Of a DNA stretch of 64,000 bases, positions 25,572 to 35,384 are shown in pieces. Position numbers and translations under genes: made by a program. The stretch comes from Thaumasiovibrio sp043421945 (lineage in GTDB: Bacteria > Pseudomonadota > Gammaproteobacteria > Enterobacterales > Vibrionaceae): positions 4,291 to 68,290 of the forward strand of contig JBHOGO010000016.1 of assembly GCA_043421945.1 (NCBI GenBank). Direction: 5' to 3'. The notes beneath the pieces were generated by a model, which was given only the letters and a program-made list of their open reading frames with translations, was not told the DNA's origin and made no database searches. Every line of letters starts with the position of its first letter. The stretch's first letter is position 1.

Positions 25572-26956
25572 ACCAGAGTCGAGTGTTAGTTGTTGAAGAT
25601 GATGAAGGTCTGCGTGAAGCCTTAGTCGATACTCTTTCCCTTGCGGGATATGAGTGGATAGAGGCTGATAGTGCTGAGCAAGCTATCCTCCTATTGAAAC
25701 AACATGATGTTGATATTGTCATTTCTGATGTTCAAATGGCAGGCATGGATGGCTTAGGGTTGCTCAGAACGATTAAGAATAATTGGCCCAAACTGCCTGT
25801 GCTTTTGATGACTGCCTATGCCAATATCCAAGATGCCGTTGTGGCCATGAAAGAAGGTGCGATTGACTACATGGCGAAGCCTTTCGCCCCTGAAGTGTTA
25901 TTGAACATGGTCAGCCGATATGCGCCAGTCAAAGCCGATTCGCACCAGACTGTTGTTGCCGATCCTAAAAGTTTGCATTTGATGGCATTGGCGGAAAAAG
26001 TGGCGGCAACAGATGCCAGTGTGATGGTACTCGGGCCTAGTGGAAGTGGTAAAGAAGTCTTGTCACGTCACCTGCATAATTTTTCTCCACGTAAAGAGCA
26101 GCCTTTTGTGGCGATTAACTGTGCCGCTATTCCGGATAACATGCTGGAAGCAACGCTGTTCGGCTATGAAAAAGGCGCATTTACAGGCGCGGTACAAGCA
26201 TGCCCTGGTAAATTCGAGCAGGCGCAGGGCGGAACCATCTTACTTGATGAGATCAGTGAGATGGACCTCAATTTACAAGCGAAGTTACTGCGTGTGCTTC
26301 AGGAACGAGAAGTTGAGCGCTTAGGTAGCCGTAAAACGATCAAGCTCGATGTTCGTGTGCTGGCAACGAGTAACCGCGACTTGCGTCAACATGTTGCTGA
26401 TGGACTCTTCCGTGAAGACCTTTATTATCGCCTCAATGTATTCCCATTAACTTGGCCAGCTTTGTGTGAGCGCCCAGGTGATATTGTGCCACTGGCATTG
26501 CATTTAATTGAACGTCACTGCAGTAAGCAAGGGAGCGCGATTCCTACATTGTCTGAGTGCGCGCAGCAATGCCTGCTTGAGTATCAATGGCCCGGTAATG
26601 TGCGAGAACTGGATAATGTTATTCAGCGTGGGTTAATTTTAGCGGGTAATGGAGCAATAGAACGTTGCCATATCCTATTAGAAGGGAGTGAATGGTTACA
26701 AACTGCGATGCCGACAGTGACGACGTCTGCAGCCCCAACAATTGCCCCTGTCAGTGAAGAAAAGCCTATAACGCAGCAAGCAGCAGAAGGGCTAGGCGGT
26801 GAGTTACGAGAGCAAGAGTTCAGTATTATCCTAGACGCGATTAAAGCGTGCGACGGACGTCGAAAAGAAGTTGCTGAGCGCTTAGGGATTAGCCCAAGAA
26901 CCTTGCGTTACAAACTCGCTAAGATGCGGGATGCTGGGATCGATATCCCAGCCTGA
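25568..26956 (+). CDS. flrC: FlrC, sigma-54 response regulator for mid-class flagellar genes
   Basis: This 462-residue protein has a full receiver domain (acidic E10-D11-D12, phospho-Asp54 in ISDVQMAGMDG) and an AAA+ domain with Walker A GPSGSGKE (from 156), GAFTGA (203-208) and Walker B TILLDEISEM. A Fis-type HTH at the end reads KEVAERLGISPRTLRYKLAKMR. Phosphorylated by FlrB, it activates sigma-54 promoters such as those of flgB, flgF and flaA. It overlaps flrB by four bases. Unlike FlrA, it keeps a working phospho-site. Confidence 0.95.
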   Translation: MNQSRVLVVEDDEGLREALVDTLSLAGYEWIEADSAEQAILLLKQHDVDIVISDVQMAGMDGLGLLRTIKNNWPKLPVLLMTAYANIQDAVVAMKEGAIDYMAKPFAPEVLLNMVSRYAPVKADSHQTVVADPKSLHLMALAEKVAATDASVMVLGPSGSGKEVLSRHLHNFSPRKEQPFVAINCAAIPDNMLEATLFGYEKGAFTGAVQACPGKFEQAQGGTILLDEISEMDLNLQAKLLRVLQEREVERLGSRKTIKLDVRVLATSNRDLRQHVADGLFREDLYYRLNVFPLTWPALCERPGDIVPLALHLIERHCSKQGSAIPTLSECAQQCLLEYQWPGNVRELDNVIQRGLILAGNGAIERCHILLEGSEWLQTAMPTVTTSAAPTIAPVSEEKPITQQAAEGLGGELREQEFSIILDAIKACDGRRKEVAERLGISPRTLRYKLAKMRDAGIDIPA

Positions 26957-27002
26957 CAGACAAAGGGTTGTTTTGTACTAGACAAATATACCTTAAAAAT
27001 AT

Positions 27003-27017
27003 TGGCGTTAAAATTGC
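27003..27017 (+). promoter_or_regulatory. Sigma-54 promoter of fliEFGHIJ
   Basis: TGGCGT (27003-27008), five bases and TTGC (27014-27017) match sigma-54. It is 56 bases before the fliE ATG. TGGCG-N4-CGCCA (27033-27046) lies just after the predicted start site. Confidence 0.82.
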
Positions 27018-27032
27018 AGTAACAGTACTATA

Positions 27033-27046
27033 TGGCGTTAGCGCCA
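27033..27046 (+). other. Short inverted repeat in the fliE leader
   Basis: TGGCG (27033-27037) and CGCCA (27042-27046) pair with loop TTAG about 4 bases after the predicted sigma-54 start. It is either a 5' mRNA hairpin or a regulator site; its position is like that of the palindrome before the first flagellin. Confidence 0.4.
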
Positions 27047-27073
27047 AGGTTCTGGCACTTAAGGAGTCTCGTA

Positions 27074-27385
27074 ATGAAAGTAAGTGATCTTCAAGCAGAC
27101 ATGACGGCTATGCGCCTAGAAGCGCAAAGCACCCAGCGCCCTGCGACGGGACAGCAGGCTAGTCAGGATTTTGGCAACCTGTTATCGAATGCTATCGATA
27201 CTGTGAATCAGCATCAACACCAATCGAGTCAACTTCAAACTCGTTTTGACCAAGGGGATCGTAGTGTTTCCCTTTCGGATGTGATGATTGCACGAAACAA
27301 ATCGAGTGTTGCGTTTGAAGCTACCGTTGAAGTACGTAATAAACTCGTTGAAGCTTATAAAGAATTGATGAGTATGCCTGTTTAA
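27074..27385 (+). CDS. fliE: FliE, MS ring-rod junction protein
   Basis: FliE joins the MS ring to the rod. The ATG at 27074 follows AAGGAG at good spacing and gives 103 residues starting MKVSDLQADM; an upstream ATG at 27032 lies between the promoter and this site and lacks a ribosome binding site. The C-terminal family motif is present: QGDRSVSLSDVMIARNKSSVAFEATVEVRNKLVEAYKELMSMPV. It is the first gene of the fliEFGHIJ operon. Confidence 0.93.
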   Translation: MKVSDLQADMTAMRLEAQSTQRPATGQQASQDFGNLLSNAIDTVNQHQHQSSQLQTRFDQGDRSVSLSDVMIARNKSSVAFEATVEVRNKLVEAYKELMSMPV

Positions 27386-27441
27386 TGGCGTGCGCAGTCG
27401 TTCACGTTCAGTTCAGTTAAGTTATAGTTAGGACGAGCCCA

Positions 27442-29187
27442 GTGGCAGAAGATACGGTGAAACAAGACCTTGCAGTAGCAGGTGACGCGGCAGCGATGCC
27501 AGCAACACTTGATGGGAGTGCTGACGGTCAAAATTTAGATATCAATGAAACCAGCACTTCAAAAATGGATGGTGTGCTGGGTGATCTTGATATTGTTCGC
27601 CAGATCATTCTTGTACTATCCGTTGCGATCTGTGTCGCCTTAATTGTGATGCTTTTTTTCTGGATTAAAACACCAGAAACGCGTCCGCTCGGCACCTATG
27701 AAACCGATGAGCTGATCCCTGTTCTTGACTACCTTGATCAACAGAAAGTGAGTTATAGCCTCGATGGTAATACTATTCGCGTTCCTGTTGATGAGTACTC
27801 TAACTTAAAGCTCAATCTTACTCGTGCGGGTCTTAATACGCGTACCCAAGCCGGTGATGACATCCTACTGAATGACATGGGCTTTGGCGTTTCTCAACGG
27901 TTGGAACAAGAGAGACTCAAACTCAGCCGTGAGCGTCAATTGGCGAGAGCGATTGAGCAGATAAGACAAGTCAGTAAAGCGCAAGTATTACTGGCGATGC
28001 CAAAACAGAGTGTCTTTGTTCGTCATAACCAAGATGCATCAGCAACGGTTTTTTTGACGTTAAGAACCGGTGCAAACCTGGGACAACAAGAAGTTGACTC
28101 GATTGTCGATATGGTCGCGACGGCTGTCCCTAGCTTAACCCCTACACGCGTTACCGTCACAGACCAACATGGTCGACTGCTCAGCTCGGGCACTCAAGAT
28201 CCTACCGCAACAGCACGGCGAAAAGAGTATGAGTTGGTTCGTCAACAAGAAGAGAACCTCCGCACGAAGATTGACTCAATCCTTATCCCTGTTCTGGGTT
28301 TAGGAAACTATACTGCACAAGTTGATGTCTCTATGGACTTTAGTGCTGTTGAAGAGACGCGTAAGCGCTTCGATCCAGAAACCCCTGCAACTCGCAGTGA
28401 GTTTACTTTAGAAGATATTAATAACGGTAGTCGAGTCGCCGGTATTCCAGGCGCACTTAGCAACCAGCCACCAGTCGACGCATCAATTCCTCAAGACGTT
28501 GTTGATTTACAGCAAGGCGGCCTCAATGGTAGTGGCTCTGTTCACCGAGAAGCAACCCGCAATTTCGAATTAGATACCACGATTAGTCATCGTCGTGGAC
28601 AAACCGGTGTGATAGACCGCCAGACAGTTTCGGTCGCGGTCGATTACCGCCCACAAGTGAACCCTGAAACGGGCGATACCACCATGGTACCGCGCTCAGA
28701 AGCTGAATTAGATAATATCCGCCGTCTATTGATGGGGGGGGTTGGCTTCTCGGATAGACGTGGCGATATGATCGAAGTGATATCAGTGCCGTTTGTCTTA
28801 CCTGAAATGGATCAGCTTGGTGATGTGCCGATTTGGGACCACCCTAACTTCAATAACTGGGTACGCTGGCTAGCGGCTGCATTAGTGATGATTGTCGTGG
28901 TTGTGGTATTAATCAGACCAGCGATGCGTAAGCTGCTATATCCAAATGTTGCCGAAGATGGCACGCCGCTAGGACCCGATGGCTTACCTATCCCACAAGA
29001 TGGTGATATTACTTTACTCGGCAGTGATATTGATAGCATTGAAGGGTTCGAATTTAGCAGCAGTTCAATAGATCTGCCAAACTTACACAAAGATGAAGAC
29101 TTACTGAAAGCGGTACGTGCCTTGGTGGCAAATGAGCCAGAGCTTGCCGTTCAAGTAGTGAAGAGCTGGGTATCTGACGATGGCTGA
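27442..29187 (+). CDS. fliF: FliF, MS-ring protein
   Basis: This 581-residue inner-membrane protein forms the MS ring. Translation starts at GTG, preceded by AGGACGAG. Membrane segments lie at about 51-75 (IVRQIILVLSVAICVALIVM) and near 475-495 (WLAAALVMIVVVVVLI). Between them are the periplasmic ring-building domains, with SYSLDGNTIRVPVDEYSNLKL and RERQLARAIEQI. The cytoplasmic tail with DLPNLHKDEDLLKAVRALVANEPELAVQVVKSWV binds FliG. It overlaps fliG by 8 bases. Confidence 0.96.
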   Translation: MAEDTVKQDLAVAGDAAAMPATLDGSADGQNLDINETSTSKMDGVLGDLDIVRQIILVLSVAICVALIVMLFFWIKTPETRPLGTYETDELIPVLDYLDQQKVSYSLDGNTIRVPVDEYSNLKLNLTRAGLNTRTQAGDDILLNDMGFGVSQRLEQERLKLSRERQLARAIEQIRQVSKAQVLLAMPKQSVFVRHNQDASATVFLTLRTGANLGQQEVDSIVDMVATAVPSLTPTRVTVTDQHGRLLSSGTQDPTATARRKEYELVRQQEENLRTKIDSILIPVLGLGNYTAQVDVSMDFSAVEETRKRFDPETPATRSEFTLEDINNGSRVAGIPGALSNQPPVDASIPQDVVDLQQGGLNGSGSVHREATRNFELDTTISHRRGQTGVIDRQTVSVAVDYRPQVNPETGDTTMVPRSEAELDNIRRLLMGGVGFSDRRGDMIEVISVPFVLPEMDQLGDVPIWDHPNFNNWVRWLAAALVMIVVVVVLIRPAMRKLLYPNVAEDGTPLGPDGLPIPQDGDITLLGSDIDSIEGFEFSSSSIDLPNLHKDEDLLKAVRALVANEPELAVQVVKSWVSDDG

Positions 29188-30226
29188 TGAACTGACAACA
29201 GGCGAAGAAGGCGGTAACTTCGACGTTAAAACACTAACAGGCGTTGATCGTGCAGCTATTTTATTGCTGAGTTTAAGCGAAGAAGATGCGGCGTCTATTA
29301 TTCGCCACTTAGAGCCTAAAGAAGTACAACGGGTTGGTGGGGCGATGGCGACAATGGCTGACCTCAACCAAACGAAAGTTGCTGCAGTGCATCGTAACTT
29401 CATCGAAGAGATACAGAAGTACACCTCTATTGGTATGGGTAGCGAAGATTTCGTTAAGAAAGCACTTATCGCTGCCTTGGGTGAAGATAAAGCCAGTAAC
29501 CTTGTTGACCAAATCCTCATGGGAAGTGGCTCGAAGGGTCTCGACTCGTTGAAATGGATGGATCCACGTCAAGTGGCCAGTATTATTGTCAACGAGCACC
29601 CACAGATTCAAACAATTGTCTTATCTTATCTTGAGCCGGAACAATCGGCAGAGATCTTGTCACAGTTCCCTGAACGCGTCCGCTTAGATTTGACCATGCG
29701 TATTGCTAACCTTGAAGAAGTTCAACCGGCTGCACTTCATGAACTGAATGAAATCATGGAGAAACAGTTTGCTGGCCAAGCGGGTGCACAAGCCGCGAAG
29801 ATTGGTGGCCTGAAAGCTGCCGCGGAGATCATGAACTACCTCGACAACAATGTTGAAGGTATGTTGATGGAGCAAATCCGTGATAATGATGAAGACATGG
29901 CGACGCAAATTCAGGATCTTATGTTTGTGTTTGAAAACCTTGCCGAAGTGGACGATCGAGGTATTCAAACCATGTTGCGTGATATCCCACAAGAAATTCT
30001 TCAAAAAGCCCTTAAAGGTGCCGACGACACACTGCGTGATAAAATTATGCGCAATATGTCTAAACGTGCTGCCGAAATGCTGGCCGATGATTTGGAAGCC
30101 ATGGGGCCTATCCGTGTTGCTGATGTGGAAGCAGCACAAAAAGAGATCCTCTCTGTTGCTCGACGCTTGGCTGATGCTGGCGAAATTATGCTGTCAGCTG
30201 GTGGCGGCGCTGACGAATTCTTATAA
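29180..30226 (+). CDS. fliG: FliG, motor switch protein
   Basis: This 348-residue protein forms the torque ring that contacts the stators. Visible parts are the FliF-binding N-domain (LTGVDRAAILLLSLSEEDAASIIRHLEPKEVQRVGGAM), the EHPQ motif (ASIIVNEHPQIQTIVLSYLEP) and the charged C-terminal domain (MFVFENLAEVDDRGIQTMLRDI..LKGADDTLRDKIMRNMSKRAAEM). It starts inside the fliF end, suggesting coupled translation. Confidence 0.96.
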   Translation: MADELTTGEEGGNFDVKTLTGVDRAAILLLSLSEEDAASIIRHLEPKEVQRVGGAMATMADLNQTKVAAVHRNFIEEIQKYTSIGMGSEDFVKKALIAALGEDKASNLVDQILMGSGSKGLDSLKWMDPRQVASIIVNEHPQIQTIVLSYLEPEQSAEILSQFPERVRLDLTMRIANLEEVQPAALHELNEIMEKQFAGQAGAQAAKIGGLKAAAEIMNYLDNNVEGMLMEQIRDNDEDMATQIQDLMFVFENLAEVDDRGIQTMLRDIPQEILQKALKGADDTLRDKIMRNMSKRAAEMLADDLEAMGPIRVADVEAAQKEILSVARRLADAGEIMLSAGGGADEFL

Positions 30227-30237
30227 GGTAGTCGCGC

Positions 30238-31044
30238 ATGACCTATGAACGCCGTCGTGGTTATATCCGCGTAGAGCCTGAGCAGAACCCAGAATTAGCG
30301 AAGTGGGACCTACCTAACTATGGTGAGGTAGAAGAATTGCCGCGAGAAACGGCAATGAATTATGACCCTACTTGGCAACCTCCTGAGCCAGAAGTTGAAG
30401 AGGAGGCTGATAATACTCCTCCTCCACTAACCGCCGCAGATCTTGATACCATCCGCGAGTCTGCTTACGAAGAAGGCTTCGAAGAAGGCAAACAAAATGG
30501 TTATCAAGTCGGCCATGAAAGCGGTGAGGCTGAAGGCTTAGCGCAAGGTATAGAGAAAGGCCAAGCACAAGGCTTAGCGCAAGGTTTAGAAGAAGGGCAA
30601 GCCCAAATTCAAACCCAAGCAGCTCAACTCGCAGCCTTAGCTGAACAGCTCGCTACGCCGATGAAGCAAGTTGATGAGCAGGTTGAACAAGAGATGGTTA
30701 AGTTGGTCATGCAATTGGCAACGGAGCTGTTTCAGGTTGAACTGCAGACGAACCCTCAAATCATCTTGAAAACCCTACGTGAAGCGATTGCATCACTGCC
30801 TATTAACGGCCGTAAGACGACGTTACAGCTTAACCCTGAAGATTTGGCTCTTGTTGAAGAGGCCTATGGCAAAGAGAATATTGCTGATCGCTCTTGGGTA
30901 CTGATTGCTGAACCTGCTTTGCAGCGTGGTGATGTGGTGGTACAAGCTGAAGACTCTCAAGTTGATTTCATCATGGCGAATCGTGTCAAAGAGCTACTGC
31001 ATAATTTCCTCGGACAAAACGGTGTCGATCAGGGGGCAGTGTGA
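30238..31044 (+). CDS. fliH: FliH, export ATPase regulator
   Basis: This 268-residue protein binds FliI and controls the export ATPase. An acidic N-terminal region is followed by a glycine-repeat helix typical of FliH (about 80-120: EEGFEEGKQNGYQVGHESGEAEG). It continues with the duplicated block LAQGxExGQAQx, encoded by a 36-base tandem repeat. The C-terminal half (ATELFQVELQTNPQIILKTLREAIASLP, LQLNPEDLALV) is the FliI-binding domain. It overlaps fliI by four bases. Confidence 0.93.
   Translation: MTYERRRGYIRVEPEQNPELAKWDLPNYGEVEELPRETAMNYDPTWQPPEPEVEEEADNTPPPLTAADLDTIRESAYEEGFEEGKQNGYQVGHESGEAEGLAQGIEKGQAQGLAQGLEEGQAQIQTQAAQLAALAEQLATPMKQVDEQVEQEMVKLVMQLATELFQVELQTNPQIILKTLREAIASLPINGRKTTLQLNPEDLALVEEAYGKENIADRSWVLIAEPALQRGDVVVQAEDSQVDFIMANRVKELLHNFLGQNGVDQGAV
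30535..30606 (+). repeat. 36-base tandem duplication inside fliH
   Basis: Two adjacent 36-base units (30535-30570 and 30571-30606) encode LAQGIEKGQAQ and LAQGLEEGQAQ frames of the FliH glycine repeat. They differ at only a few bases, which suggests a recent duplication. Confidence 0.85.
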
Positions 31045-32366
31045 CTACCCTTGCAACAAAACTTTCCCAATATAAAACCACTTCATTAGTATCAAAACCT
31101 GTTGCTTCCGGTCGCTTGGTTCGTGTTATCGGACTCACACTGGAAGCCGTTGGGTGCAGCGCGCCTGTCGGCAGTCTCTGTAACGTAGAGACGTTGTATG
31201 GTTCGATGGAAGCGGAAGTAGTTGGTTTTTCTGATAACAAACTCTTTCTTATGCCAAGTGAAGCGCTAACCGGTGTGGTTCCGGGGGCGCGTGTAACGCC
31301 AATCAGTGAAGAGCAAGGGCTCTCGGTTGGTCCTGAGTTACTTGGGCGAGTGATTGATGGTGTCGGGAAACCGTTAGATAGCCTTGGGCCTATTTTTACC
31401 GCTCAACAAGCCAGCTTCAATGCTACGCCCATTAACCCGTTAGCCCGTAAACCCATTAAAGAGCCTCTTGATGTAGGTATTAAAGCGATAAACGGCATGT
31501 TAACGGTCGGAAAAGGCCAGCGTATTGGTCTTTTTGCGGGCTCCGGTGTCGGTAAATCGGTCACACTTGGCATGATGACGCGTGGAACAACAGCGCAAGT
31601 TGTTGTGGTCGGATTGATTGGTGAGCGTGGACGTGAGGTAAAGGAGTTTATTGATGAGATTTTGGGGGAAGAAGGGCGAGCACGTTCCGTTGTGGTTGCT
31701 GCCCCAGCCGATGCCTCACCATTAATGCGTTTAAAAGGCTGCCAAACGGCATTAACCATTGCTGAGTACTTTCGTGACCAAGGACTCGATGTACTGTTAC
31801 TGATGGATTCTTTAACCCGTTTTGCTCAAGCACAACGTGAGATTGCTCTGTCAGTGGGTGAGCCGCCAGCGACGAAAGGTTACCCACCCTCGGTGTTCGC
31901 CAAACTTCCAGCATTAGTTGAACGTGCTGGTAACGGGAATGATAACCAAGGCTCCATTACCGCCTTTTTTACCGTGTTGACAGAAGGTGATGATTTACAA
32001 GATCCGATAGCGGATGCTTCACGAGCTATCCTTGATGGACATATTGTTCTATCTCGAGAGATGGCGGATGCTGGTCACTACCCAGCGATTGATGTCGAAC
32101 GTTCTGTCAGTCGTGTCATGCCGAATATTGTTGATGAAGAGCATATGTTAATGGCGAAGGCATCTCGACAAATCCTCTCTATTTGTCGTAAGAACCAAGA
32201 CCTTGTTTCTATTGGCGCATATAAGCCGGGGACTGACCAAGCCATTGATCAAGCATTTAGCTACAAACCACGATTGGATCAGTATTTGCAACAAGGCATG
32301 AAAGATGTCGTGAATTATCAGATGTGTGTGAATATGCTGCGTGCTACGCTGCAGCCGAGTGGCTAA
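31041..32366 (+). CDS. fliI: FliI, flagellar export ATPase
   Basis: This 441-residue ATPase is related to F1 beta subunits and powers or primes flagellar type III export. It has Walker A AGSGVGKS (about 166-173), IGERGREVKEF, Walker B DVLLLMDSLTRFAQAQRE (about 250-267) and the family motif GEPPATKGYPPSVFAKLP. Translation starts at GTG, overlapping the fliH stop. fliJ follows after a short gap. Confidence 0.96.
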   Translation: MTTLATKLSQYKTTSLVSKPVASGRLVRVIGLTLEAVGCSAPVGSLCNVETLYGSMEAEVVGFSDNKLFLMPSEALTGVVPGARVTPISEEQGLSVGPELLGRVIDGVGKPLDSLGPIFTAQQASFNATPINPLARKPIKEPLDVGIKAINGMLTVGKGQRIGLFAGSGVGKSVTLGMMTRGTTAQVVVVGLIGERGREVKEFIDEILGEEGRARSVVVAAPADASPLMRLKGCQTALTIAEYFRDQGLDVLLLMDSLTRFAQAQREIALSVGEPPATKGYPPSVFAKLPALVERAGNGNDNQGSITAFFTVLTEGDDLQDPIADASRAILDGHIVLSREMADAGHYPAIDVERSVSRVMPNIVDEEHMLMAKASRQILSICRKNQDLVSIGAYKPGTDQAIDQAFSYKPRLDQYLQQGMKDVVNYQMCVNMLRATLQPSG

Positions 32367-32427
32367 CCTTACTCTTTTTTTGTTATTACAAGTTTGCACA
32401 TGACTTCTTGTGCTCAGGAATGAATCA

Positions 32428-32874
32428 ATGGTCGATAACGCATTAAACCTCATCTTAGAACGAGCAGAGCAGGCCGAAAAGGATGCGTTGGTTGATGTAG
32501 AGCGCGCACGAATGGAGCTACAAAGTTACCAAGAGCAGCTCAAGCAAATTGAACAGTATCGGCTAGATTACTTTGCGCAGATGACACAAAGAGGGCAGGC
32601 AGGGCTCACCGCCAGTGAATATGGACATTTACATCGCTTTATCAACCAGTTAGATGAAACGCTTGCGAAGCAAAAAGTAGCAGGGGCACACTTTGAAGAT
32701 CAACTTGAAGAGTGCCAAACAGCATTTCAGCTTAAGCGACAAGAGAAGCGCAGCATCGAATGGCTGCTGGAAAAGAAAACGAAAGAGAGAGAGTTAGTGG
32801 CTCAGCGTAAAGAGCAATCTCAGATGGACGAATTTGCGACCTTACAGGCTGCGAGACGAATGATGCAACGCTAG
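32428..32874 (+). CDS. fliJ: FliJ, export chaperone-escort / ATPase stalk protein
   Basis: This 148-residue coiled-coil protein (VDNALNLILERAEQAEKDALVDVERARMELQSYQEQL..) fits FliJ, the stalk inside the FliI ring. ATG 32428 has AGGAA 7 bases upstream and is preferred to the upstream ATG at 32410. It is the last gene of the fliE operon. The 110 bases that follow carry a sigma-54 promoter for fliK, but no clear terminator was seen. Confidence 0.88.
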   Translation: MVDNALNLILERAEQAEKDALVDVERARMELQSYQEQLKQIEQYRLDYFAQMTQRGQAGLTASEYGHLHRFINQLDETLAKQKVAGAHFEDQLEECQTAFQLKRQEKRSIEWLLEKKTKERELVAQRKEQSQMDEFATLQAARRMMQR

Positions 32875-32931
32875 TGTCTCAACGTGATTACCTGTCAGCG
32901 TTGAAATTCGGCGAAACACGGAAATGAATAG

Positions 32932-32946
32932 TGGTTCGATTATTGC
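32932..32946 (+). promoter_or_regulatory. Sigma-54 promoter of the fliK operon
   Basis: TGGTTC (32932-32937), five bases and TTGC (32943-32946) keep GG-N10-GC. It is about 38 bases before the fliK start and would drive fliKLMNOPQR-flhB. Confidence 0.68.
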
Positions 32947-32983
32947 ATGACTATTGATGTATTAGTCTGCAATGAGATGTCAA

Positions 32984-35299
32984 ATGGACCTAGCTAAGTT
33001 ATTTTCAACCGAACAGCCAATCGCTACAACGAGCGGTAAAGCTGGGTCTGTATTGAATACATCACCGTCCTCTTCATCGACAAAGCCTCATGGCTCAGCC
33101 AGCATGGTGAGCGGTACTTCAGAGACATTTGCTTCTCAACTACAGCAAGTTAGCACTTCTTCTCCATCCGTTGTCTCATCGACATTATCAACCAATAATC
33201 AACCGGTTAAAGCTAACGCTAATACGATAGCATCGGCTAATCAAGCCGTGAATCCAGCCTCTTCGACTGTGACAGAATCTTCGAAAGAGACAGTGGATTC
33301 ACAAGGACAAACCTCATCGAAAATAACAGAGAAAGGCACGGTTACTCAGCCAACAGACATTTCAACAGCGGCAGTGACTAAACCCCGTCATTCAACGGTC
33401 ATGGATGATGGTGAAGAGATACTGTCACGATTACGAGAGGCAGATAACCAGTTACAGGCTGGCAATAAGTTGCCTCGCGGAAGTAAATCGACATCTTCAT
33501 ATGATCCTCAAGTAACATTAGATGCTGATAACGCAGCACCTCAGTATCGTTCTCAATGGTTAGCAAAGCGTGATGGCGAGATAGGTCAGCCACTCTCTGA
33601 AGAGGTCATGACTGTGAGCGGTAAGGCTGCTCATGGTAAGCATGACGTTTTTAAGATTGATTCAGCGACCACCGGGGAAAGTTCGGCATGCTTTGGTGAA
33701 TTACCGTCTTCACCGCTCGGTGGTGGAGATGCGCCTTTCGACGCGTCAGTTCAACCTATCATGTCCTCGCCTATGCAAGCCTCTGTCAATGTGGCTGCTC
33801 ATGCAGCGGTTGCTCAAGATGCAGCAGCACAAACACCTCCTATGCAACATCAGGTTTTAGAGCCGCTACCAATAGAGATGCAGGGAGCAAAGGTGAAAGC
33901 CATAACGGGCAAGGCTAATGATGATGCCTCGGTTTTTGATGAGTTGGCTTTTGACGAGCCGATTGTTGATGACTTGGTTGTTGACGATCTGGGAGGGGCT
34001 TTATTCACTTCTGGTAAGCCTGAACAAGAGAAAGATGAATCACTAAAGAGCAAAGAGAGTTTGCCTGCGTTCCATGCTTCCGTTTCACAGCAAGTGGCTT
34101 CCCCATTGACCGCCGAACAGCAAGCGTTAGTCACGGGTCTGAAGCCCCCCAGTGATGTTGATATGGACAAATTAGCTGCTGATATATTCGAACTGACAAC
34201 GACAGCCGCTACGATAGACAGTGAAGATGCCTCACCGGCGATAGCGCTTAATGACCATCCGGACTCGATATTGGTTGAACCTCACCAGACCAGCGCTTTA
34301 AATCAAATTGACTCACAAGGTGAAGGGATAGAAGGGAATGTGGCTTTGGCGAGTACCTCTACTGGTGCTAGTGCAACTACCCAAACATCGAATCAAGCTT
34401 CTTCTCAAGTGTTAGCCAATGGCGCTAAAACGAGTGACGTTTCTATTGATGCGCAAGGTCGCAATCAATCCTCATCGACAGAGCAAAACTTGAATCAGCA
34501 ATCAGGTCAACAAAGGCAACCAGCAGAAGGGCAAGCCCGTTTACAGCCTAATGAGATCTTTGCGCAAGCAGACAGTGCAGCAAAGGCTGCGACAGCCATC
34601 GACCCGATGACGGCTTCTAAAAGTGCGCCAGCTACTGCGAGTGCATTAGCGGCGGCAGGATCAGCGACCACGGATCGCTTAGTTAGGTCTTCTACCGCAA
34701 CGAGAACAAGCGCTCAACCGATTGCGCCGACAGAAGATGGGGTTGTAGATGCAGCACATGCCTCTCAACGTACTTTCCAGACGGGTTTACAGCAAGCGCT
34801 TGGCGCACAAGGTTTACGTGCTGAAGCGCAACCGCCTTTGAATATGCAGCAGAGTGAAGCACAGCAGGCTGTGGCTGATAAAGTACAAGTGATGCTGTCA
34901 AATAACTTGAAGCAAATTGATATACGTCTTGACCCACCCGAATTAGGACGGATGCAAATAAAGCTAAACCTCAATCAAGATCAAGCCAGTGTACAGTTTA
35001 CGGTGAGCTCTTCTCAAGCGCGGGAAATTGTTGAGCAAACGATGCCTAGGTTGCGGGAAATGCTTAACCAACAAGGCTTACAGTTGGCTCAAGGAAACGT
35101 TCAGCAAGATACAAGTGGTCGCGGTCAGTCGCAGCAAGGGACGGCATTTGTTGACAATGGCTCTGGAAATAGTAGCGGCTCTTCGAATGGTCGTGGTGGT
35201 GAAAATGGGTCACAAAACTGGGGCCCAAATAGTCCAACAGATGAACAGATTGAACTCTTTGTCGACGAACGACAAGAAGGCGTTGATTATTATGCATAA
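32984..35299 (+). CDS. fliK: FliK, hook-length control protein
   Basis: This protein of about 771 residues acts as a ruler and switches export specificity through FlhB. Most of it is low-complexity sequence rich in Ser, Thr, Gln and Ala. The C-terminal FliK domain is clear near 625-700: MLSNNLKQIDIRLDPPELGRMQIKLNLNQDQASVQFTVSSSQAREIVEQTMPRLREMLNQQGL. It ends with a Gly/Ser/Asn-rich tail. It is long for the family. The start could also be ATG 32972; neither has a good ribosome binding site. Confidence 0.93.
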   Translation: MDLAKLFSTEQPIATTSGKAGSVLNTSPSSSSTKPHGSASMVSGTSETFASQLQQVSTSSPSVVSSTLSTNNQPVKANANTIASANQAVNPASSTVTESSKETVDSQGQTSSKITEKGTVTQPTDISTAAVTKPRHSTVMDDGEEILSRLREADNQLQAGNKLPRGSKSTSSYDPQVTLDADNAAPQYRSQWLAKRDGEIGQPLSEEVMTVSGKAAHGKHDVFKIDSATTGESSACFGELPSSPLGGGDAPFDASVQPIMSSPMQASVNVAAHAAVAQDAAAQTPPMQHQVLEPLPIEMQGAKVKAITGKANDDASVFDELAFDEPIVDDLVVDDLGGALFTSGKPEQEKDESLKSKESLPAFHASVSQQVASPLTAEQQALVTGLKPPSDVDMDKLAADIFELTTTAATIDSEDASPAIALNDHPDSILVEPHQTSALNQIDSQGEGIEGNVALASTSTGASATTQTSNQASSQVLANGAKTSDVSIDAQGRNQSSSTEQNLNQQSGQQRQPAEGQARLQPNEIFAQADSAAKAATAIDPMTASKSAPATASALAAAGSATTDRLVRSSTATRTSAQPIAPTEDGVVDAAHASQRTFQTGLQQALGAQGLRAEAQPPLNMQQSEAQQAVADKVQVMLSNNLKQIDIRLDPPELGRMQIKLNLNQDQASVQFTVSSSQAREIVEQTMPRLREMLNQQGLQLAQGNVQQDTSGRGQSQQGTAFVDNGSGNSSGSSNGRGGENGSQNWGPNSPTDEQIELFVDERQEGVDYYA

Positions 35300-35384
35300 T
35301 AATCACTAGCAGTGGTTTATACTGAGGTGGGGTACGTAGCGCCACTACACTTAGGCTCTGCGCCAATGAGTTCAAGGAGAGAAA

